A DNA stretch of 64,000 bases from Microvirga massiliensis (GTDB taxonomy: Bacteria > Pseudomonadota > Alphaproteobacteria > Rhizobiales > Beijerinckiaceae): contig NZ_LN811357.1 of the NCBI RefSeq assembly GCF_001006805.1, positions 59,446 to 123,445 of the forward strand. The letters are read 5' to 3'. Each line of letters opens with the position of its first letter. The first letter of the stretch is position 1. Of this stretch, positions 59,201 through 64,000 are shown piece after piece. The notes below the pieces were generated by a model. That model was not told the origin of the DNA. It searched no databases and worked only from the letters and a program-made list of their open reading frames with translations. The translations under genes were made by a program, and so were the position numbers.

Positions 59201-59494
59201 TCAGCGGGCGGGAATTCGGACCCTTCTGCGCTCCACCACGACAGTCCGCGCCCCCTCACGCCCGGACGCCACGGAACGGACTCGGGCTCCGATCGACGGC
59301 GTTCTGGATCTCAGGACGAGCGGCCGGATCTCGTCCTTAGGAAGCCCGATCAGGGAAGCAGCTATCTCGACCTGGCTCTCGACGTCGTCGGCCAGGCCCT
59401 GCGCGGCAATGATCGCTTCTTCCACCCCCGGAGGCTCGTGGCGCGTCGTCCTCTGACCGCGAAATCCTGGCTTCTTGTTATTCCTGGCCGGCAT
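59201..59494 (-). CDS. Small basic protein, unknown function
   Basis: The ATG at 59494 after AAAGGAG gives 97 residues. The N-terminus is basic (MPARNNKKPGFRGQRTTRHE), followed by a helix (DDVESQVEIAASLIGLPKDE) and the region VLRSRTPSIGARVRSVASGR. The final part is Arg-rich. It may bind nucleic acid, but no named family was recognised. Confidence 0.55.
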   Translation of the reverse strand: MPARNNKKPGFRGQRTTRHEPPGVEEAIIAAQGLADDVESQVEIAASLIGLPKDEIRPLVLRSRTPSIGARVRSVASGREGARTVVVERRRVRIPAR

Positions 59495-59905
59495 TCTCTG
59501 TTCTCCTTTAGCCGAACCTAATGTGCCAGACGTCGTTTGTGCACTGCACAACATGCATAACCGGACTACCTCAATTGCAATCTGACCGCTGGGCGGGGAC
59601 ACGAGCGCCCGGCCCTGCCCTTCATCCGGCATTGGTCGGTCGGGCCGCCGAGCCTTCCGCGGGCGCGCCTTGAGGTAGACCGGCCGCCCGTGATGTCCAG
59701 GGGGCAAATCACCACTCGCGGTTTCCAGCACCGGCTCACCGGCCGCGATTTCGGCTGTGTGCGACGAGCACCGGGCCGTTAACCTGGATCCGGCACGCCT
59801 CGGCAGGGCCGAAACGGATCTGGCCCTTTCCGGGTGGTTCGAACGCAAGGCCCCGCCCGATGCGAGCCGGGCGGGGCCAATTCGAGACTCAAGGGTCCTA
59901 CGACG
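59495..59905 (-). terminator. Gap with a GC-rich hairpin after the MetX-like gene
   Basis: The 410-base gap contains one clear structure: an 11-base stem GGCCCCGCCCG and CGGGCGGGGCC at 59849-59878 around an eight-base loop, just after the MetX-like gene. It has no strong T run in either direction but may end that transcript. The rest of the gap shows no supported gene. Confidence 0.5.
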
Positions 59906-61069
59906 TCAATTTGCCAGGAATCGCGCTATCCTGGGCCCGGCCTGGGCGATGTGCAGGACACCGTTCAGGTGTCCGTTCGGGCCGGTGATCTGCACCGTCT
60001 CGACCAGCGTACCATTGCTCTTGATCACGGCCGCGGTGCGCTCCACCCAGTCCGGCGGGAAAACCAGGTCCGTCGGTGAATAGATGATGAGCGCCGGTGT
60101 CTTGATCTTGGCGGGATCGGCCGCCGCGAGCTGGTTCGCCCGCACGAGATACAGGAAATGGTTCGCATCCGCGCCTGAAGCACGCCCGGCGCCGCTCTGG
60201 TCGAGCGCGGTGACGATCTTGAACTGGTTATCCAGGCTTGCACCCGGATCCTGTCCCTCCGCAACCGGTGCCGACCCAAAAGTCTTCTCAGCCCATTCCC
60301 AGCCGTTCGCATGCAGGCTGACGACCTTCAGCGCCGCCGCGAGCCCCTGGTTCGGCGATTCCTTGCCGTAATAGTCCCCTCCGTTCCATTTCGGATCGAG
60401 ACGAATGGGCTGCCCCCAGACATCGAGCCAAGCGACCAACATCGCGTTGCCACCGGCTGCGCCGATCACCGGCACGATCCGTTCGACCATGTCGGGATAG
60501 GCGACAGCCCATTCATAGGCCTGCAGGGCTCCCATGGACGCCCCGACCACCGCCTTGAGCTTGCGGATCCCGAGGCTCTCGAGCAGCGCCTTCTGCACAT
60601 TGATGAAGTCGCGCATGCTCACGACCGGGAATGTCATGCCATAGGGCTTGCCGGTATCGGGATTGATGGAAGCCGGCCCCGTCGTGACGACGTTCGGGGT
60701 GTTGGCGTTCAGATTGACCAGCGTGTCGGACGAGATCACGTAGTACTTATTGGTGTCGATGGCCTTGCCCGGCCCAATGATCGAGTCCCAGTAGCCTGGC
60801 GCCTTGTCGCCCGGCGCGTATTTGCCGGCTGCATGGCTCGTTCCGGAATAAAAGTGTGTCACCAGGATGACGTTGGACTTGTCAGCACTCGGCTGGCCGT
60901 AGGCCTCCCAGCCGACGCGCACGTTCTTGATCGTGGCACCACCTTCGGTCGTATAGCTCGGGAGCTCGAAAACCTTCTTCTCGACAATGAGATCGTTCTG
61001 CTGTGCGTGCGCGGGGGCGAGCCACAGCGCTGCCAGCAAGAACAGAAACGCCCTCCTGCAATCCTTCAT
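59906..61069 (-). CDS. Exported alpha/beta hydrolase of the MetX (homoserine acetyltransferase) family
   Basis: The start at 61069 after AGGAG (eight-base spacing) gives 387 residues with a signal peptide (KDCRRAFLFLLAALWLAPAH). The MetX-like hydrolase core follows: LVTHFYSGTSHAAGKYAPGD, AVVGASMGALQAYEWAVAYP (nucleophile Ser about 178), LIIYSPTDLVFPPDWVER (Asp) and TGPNGHLNGVLHIAQ (His). Canonical MetX is cytosolic and makes O-acetylhomoserine; a signal peptide points instead to a periplasmic esterase or acyltransferase. No methionine-biosynthesis gene is near. Confidence 0.88.
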   Translation of the reverse strand: MKDCRRAFLFLLAALWLAPAHAQQNDLIVEKKVFELPSYTTEGGATIKNVRVGWEAYGQPSADKSNVILVTHFYSGTSHAAGKYAPGDKAPGYWDSIIGPGKAIDTNKYYVISSDTLVNLNANTPNVVTTGPASINPDTGKPYGMTFPVVSMRDFINVQKALLESLGIRKLKAVVGASMGALQAYEWAVAYPDMVERIVPVIGAAGGNAMLVAWLDVWGQPIRLDPKWNGGDYYGKESPNQGLAAALKVVSLHANGWEWAEKTFGSAPVAEGQDPGASLDNQFKIVTALDQSGAGRASGADANHFLYLVRANQLAAADPAKIKTPALIIYSPTDLVFPPDWVERTAAVIKSNGTLVETVQITGPNGHLNGVLHIAQAGPRIARFLAN

Positions 61070-61254
61070 GTGCATGTCTCCTGGTCACTGGTATCCAGGG
61101 TTCACGCCTGAACGACGCGAGCCCTCCGCTATCGAAGCATGCCGCACGCTTTCCGAAAAGTGCCGTCAGGCGGCAGAGCGACCGGCTCCTCACAAGAGGA
61201 CGCCGAAGAAATGCTGGTCTGGGCAAGGCAGAGCATCGGTATAGCGGGCCGCAG

Positions 61255-61430
61255 GCGAAGTGCTTCATCTTGAGACGATAGTCTGGTTGCTTCACTTCGT
61301 TCGCAATGACGGTGAGGGTGTGAAAGCGCGAGGAGCACTGCCGGAAACGGAATGAACTCCGGATCCACACCCGTCATTGGGAACGAAGTGAAGCAATCTA
61401 CCCGTCGACGGATGCACTCCTGGATGGCTT
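61255..61430. repeat. Family A repeats upstream of the MetX-like gene
   Basis: Copies are present at about 61285-61315 (GGTTGCTTCACTTCGTTCGC...) and 61372-61412 (GTCATTGGGAACGAAGTGAA...), in opposite orientation. The second is followed by the CTACCCGTCGACGGATG tail seen with other copies. Confidence 0.75.
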
Positions 61431-61917
61431 CACTCCGACCGCAACGAAGCCGGCAATCACGCGACCAAGACTGCGGAACGCTCAATGCATCCGGACCATG
61501 GTTTCGCGGCTTGCACCATCCTGCGCCAGGGCCGCCCTGCCTCTTGCAGGAAGTCGAGAACGAGCCAGGGGCAACGCTCGTTCGAGGCGGCAGTTCGCCC
61601 TTGAGAGCATCAGGTTCGGATCATGTGAGCAAGAGCGTGATCGTCGGCCACCACATGGAGAAGGTGGAGGGCTTGGCGGCACCAAGCCCTTCACAAGTCG
61701 GGAGGAAACCCCTACGGACCGGCACCGAAACAAACCCCGATGACGAGTTGTTCCGTGCGCGCTCCAGATAAATCTCTGAATAACCTGGGTTAATCGCCAT
61801 AGCCCGGAGAGAACACCACACTTGACTTCTGCGTGTTCTCGTTGGAATTCTTAGCCCGTGTTATTGTCGCGCTTGTGCTTTTCACCTATGATATAGCTCT
61901 TCTGAGGGAGGACGGCC
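61431..61917. other. Intergenic stretch, no supported gene
   Basis: About 490 bases between the repeat cluster and the ORF at 61918. Only short ORFs are seen, with no ribosome-binding sites of note. The part near 61780-61900 is more AT-rich and probably carries the promoter of the next gene. Confidence 0.35.
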
Positions 61918-62148
61918 TTGATCCCGGACCCCGCCAGCAATTTCGCCGCGATTGCGTGGGCGCATCTCAAGGCCCTCGAGGATGCAGGTGAGAGTCCCGA
62001 GGAAATCGCCAGCGAACTTTCCGCAGTCGCTCGCTCCTACATCATCGATGGTCTCGAGGAAGAAGGCCGAGCGCTTCGCGATCTGGTGCGCGAGTATCTC
62101 GTCCAGCAGACCACGCACGATGAGCGCGCTGGTTCGAGCAGCGGCTGA
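61918..62148 (+). CDS. Small acidic helical protein, unknown function
   Basis: TTG 61918 with GAGGGAGGA upstream is the likely start, giving 76 residues beginning MIPDPASNFAAIAWAHLKAL. The protein is helical and acidic (EDAGESPEEIASELSAVARS, DGLEEEGRALRDLVREYLVQ). A 20-residue frame at 62294 has a similar N-terminal motif (PPNFAAMIAAAYRRA) but stops soon after, and may be a decayed copy. No family was recognised. Confidence 0.5.
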   Translation: MIPDPASNFAAIAWAHLKALEDAGESPEEIASELSAVARSYIIDGLEEEGRALRDLVREYLVQQTTHDERAGSSSG

Positions 62149-62584
62149 ACCTCCGTCTCGGAGAACCGCATCCCCCACGGGGTTCTCCCCTTGACAGCCT
62201 GATTGCACAGGCAGAATCTTTCGTGGCTGCCGCTACGGCGGCAGCGCGCTGGGAATGACCCGGATCGGCACAAGCCTGAGGAAGGAGTTTCGCGTGGAAC
62301 CACCTCCGAACTTCGCCGCGATGATCGCTGCGGCATACAGACGGGCCTCAGCGTAGCGGACTTACGGACGGCCTGCCGGGAGCGGCTTATCGAGCCGCAT
62401 CAGTGAGGCAAGGCTCTCCGCAGCCCCTCCCGGCATTGCCTTGCGGAGGTTCAGAGGTTCGGGCTCGCAGGGCCGGCGCAATTTTCGGTTTTCGTGCTTC
62501 TGAAATTGCTCTCCCGTTGCTTTTCCCACGACTTATCCCGAAGTCCCCGCGACATCGAACACCTCGCAGAAATGGGGGCGATAT
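62149..62584. other. Intergenic stretch with a possible decayed copy of the upstream ORF
   Basis: About 435 bases. A short frame at 62294-62353 (MEPPPNFAAMIAAAYRRASA) resembles the start of the protein encoded at 61918. No other features were recognised. Confidence 0.35.
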
Positions 62585-63017
62585 ATGACTCCAGCCGATG
62601 AGCCTGTTGCACCGGCAGACGAGGTTCCGGCGTTACAGGAGAAGATTGCACGACATTATACCCACGGCTCGCTCGAGAGCGCGATTCTCGCCGGCCTCAG
62701 AGCCATGAGCAGGGATCCTTCCGCGATAACGCCGGAGGATCTCGCCTGAGCCGCGCGGTTCTTCGCACGACGCTACGGGTGCCGTGTCGTCGGGATCGAC
62801 TTCACACCGGAATTCGTCGACGTCGCAAAGGTGCTGACGCAACATGTCGGGCTTTCGGATCGGGTCGAATTTGGCTCACATTGCCGAGAGCGGCCCGCCG
62901 CCGCTCGGCCTCCATATTCTGATGGGACAGGATGCGCCCGTGAAAGTGGCCAACATGCTGGCCGGTCTGGAACATAACGCGATCGCTCCCATCGAGATGA
63001 TCTGTCGCCGGAATTGA
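62585..63017 (+). pseudogene. SAM-dependent methyltransferase pseudogene with internal deletions
   Basis: The first segment (from ATG 62585) reads EKIARHYTHGSLESAILAGL and continues to TPEDLA before an in-frame TGA at 62747. The next segment in the same frame, ARFFARRYGCRVVGIDFTPE then FVDVAKVLTQHVGLSDRVEF, is the SAM-binding core. The last segment, in another frame (from about 62886), reads GPPPLGLHILMGQDAPVKVA and ends AIAPIEMICRRN. Together they match a class I methyltransferase of about 270-280 residues with the parts between missing. Two deletions, a stop and a frameshift make it nonfunctional. Confidence 0.8.
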
Positions 63018-63312
63018 TGTTTCGAAGCGGCGCGACTGAAGTATAGCTCCCGTTCGATTGAAGCTGTGCGCGAAGCGAGCCACGTGTACGTATGACTTTG
63101 GACGGCTTCACCTGTGGCTCGCTAAGCCGAGTATGGCGTTGTCTCAGGCAGGAGCGAAGAGGCAGAGCTGCCAAGACGACTTGCAGTACCATCGCGATAC
63201 GCCGTTGAGGTGAGCGTCATGACGAGCGGGCCTTGCCATGGGAAGATCCGCCGCAAGCTGGTATATTATTGACTGGCCATTGTGGTCTCTCGAAATTTTG
63301 CAGGAGCACTTC
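63018..63312. other. Intergenic stretch, no supported gene
   Basis: About 295 bases between the methyltransferase remnant and the ATPase zeta gene. No motif was recognised, apart from a purine-rich leader directly before 63313. Confidence 0.3.
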
Positions 63313-63651
63313 ATGACGATGTTCGACGATCGTGAGCGTGCCTTCGAGCAGATGTTCGTTCATAACGAAGAGGCCCGTTTCAGGGCTTTGGCTCGACGAA
63401 ACAAGATGCTCGGACAGTGGGCTGCCGAGCAGCTAGATCTCAGCGGGGAAAGGACTAGGACGTATATCGACGAAATCAGCCACAGCGTCGTTGCGGCCGT
63501 CGTGGACGAGGCGCTTGCCGAGAGGATCCGAGCAGACTTCGAGGCAGCCGGTGTCTCTTGTCCGGAAGACCAGATCCGCGAGAAGATGGCTGAGTTGATG
63601 GCGCAAGCGGTCATTCAGGTGCGGACGGACGAGTGGAAGTCCAATCCTTGA
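63313..63651 (+). CDS. F1-ATPase inhibitor zeta-subunit family (DUF1476)
   Basis: ATG 63313 with CAGGAG seven bases upstream gives 112 residues starting MTMFDDRERAFEQMFVHNEE. The DUF1476 pattern follows: ARFRALARRNKMLGQWAAEQ, ADFEAAGVSCPEDQIREKMA and ELMAQAVIQVRTDEW. The zeta subunit is a natural inhibitor of the alphaproteobacterial F1FO-ATPase that blocks reverse ATP hydrolysis by insertion of its N-terminus. The N-terminal segment differs from the usual KFAHDEELKFKATARR-like form, so it may be a second, divergent copy. It is not linked to atp genes here. Confidence 0.9.
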   Translation: MTMFDDRERAFEQMFVHNEEARFRALARRNKMLGQWAAEQLDLSGERTRTYIDEISHSVVAAVVDEALAERIRADFEAAGVSCPEDQIREKMAELMAQAVIQVRTDEWKSNP

Positions 63652-64000
63652 TCGCAGAAATGTTCGAAGCAACGAATGGAAGTCAGTCCAATACCTGCAG
63701 CTTTTGACCTATGACGGACAGGTCATCTACCTCTTTCGATTGATTGCGCCCGGAATGCAAGTTGGCCTCAGATGCTCACGCAGTGAGTAAACGAGCGAGA
63801 GTAGCAAACCGGCACGGGTTGTCGTTAAGTCTCATTGGGTCGACAGCTCGGTCGCCCAAGCGATGACGCTCATAAGCTGCGTTCAGACGCTCGTCGTCCC
63901 TTGATAAAAGTCAATGCCGCTGCTGCCCGCTGCATGGATTTTGCGGCCACGGGAAGGCTGCACAGGCTCCGAATCAGGATTCCATAGTGATGAGTAAGGG
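63652..64000. other. Window end, no supported gene
   Basis: About 350 bases with no convincing coding region on either strand. ATGAGTAAG at 63991 could start a gene that continues outside the window. Confidence 0.3.

Noticed and set aside
1..64000. CRISPR arrays, tRNA or rRNA genes
   Set aside because: No regularly spaced direct repeats with unique spacers were seen; the repeated units are irregular and often inverted. No cloverleaf-like sequence with conserved T-arm was found, and no rRNA sequence was recognised.

Overview
High-GC DNA from an alphaproteobacterium. Several features point to Hyphomicrobiales, with Microvirga/Methylobacteriaceae or a Bradyrhizobium-like lineage as the best guess: the F1-ATPase inhibitor zeta subunit, HWE-type histidine kinases, a CheB-CheR-kinase fusion, an Omp25-like beta-barrel protein, the small basic protein beginning MPKGERRGNREAKKPK, and abundant short intergenic palindromes. 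No tRNA, rRNA or CRISPR array was seen. The genus is an inference.

Layout. 1-1.7 kb: end of an unknown gene, a small membrane protein and a CorA Mg2+ channel. 2.1-15.3 kb (all minus strand): a compact podovirus-like morphogenesis and lysis cassette, read from right to left as small terminase-like protein, large terminase, portal, SGNH hydrolase, scaffold-like protein, major capsid, P22 gp4-like and gp10-like neck proteins, small protein, DNA-ejection-like protein, collar-domain tail fibre, endolysin, holin-like protein and a coiled-coil membrane protein. It has no integrase, repressor or replication genes, and host-type repeats lie between its genes. 15.7-24.2 kb: a secreted small protein, a single-domain response regulator, a Crp/Fnr regulator, a CheB-like protein, a CheB-CheR-PAS-HWE kinase and a cold-shock protein. 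24.4-30 kb: a hemolysin III family membrane protein, a cupin, several small conserved-looking ORFs and one IS110-type insertion sequence. 30.4-34.6 kb: glgC-glgA and tyrS. 34.6-38.7 kb: an AbrB/PemK-type toxin-antitoxin pair, a PLP class IV aminotransferase, an outer-membrane protein and an SMP-30 lactonase whose Tat leader is out of frame. 39.1-43.2 kb: a PAS/GAF kinase, response regulator and REC-HWE kinase operon. 43.6-51.8 kb: three tandem TRAP solute-binding proteins with no permease genes, divergent from a sensor kinase, response regulator and REC-adenylate cyclase operon. 52-64 kb: mixed metabolic genes (crotonase, azoreductase with LysR, luciferase-like monooxygenase, secreted MetX-like hydrolase, dodecin, ATPase zeta subunit) among several gene remnants.

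The two most promising systems are the phage-derived cassette, which could be a domesticated particle or gene-transfer-agent-like element, and the TRAP-binding-protein/kinase/cyclase locus, which could be a periplasmic ligand sensor that signals through phosphorylation and cAMP. Both proposals rest on gene content and layout and are not proven by the sequence alone.

Dispersed repeats are a prominent feature. Family A (core TTGCTTCACTTCGTTCGCAA, often in inverted pairs) occurs at about eleven intergenic loci. Family B (CTCACCCG...GACCTCTCCC with its inverted partner) occurs at four or more, two of them inside the phage-derived cassette.
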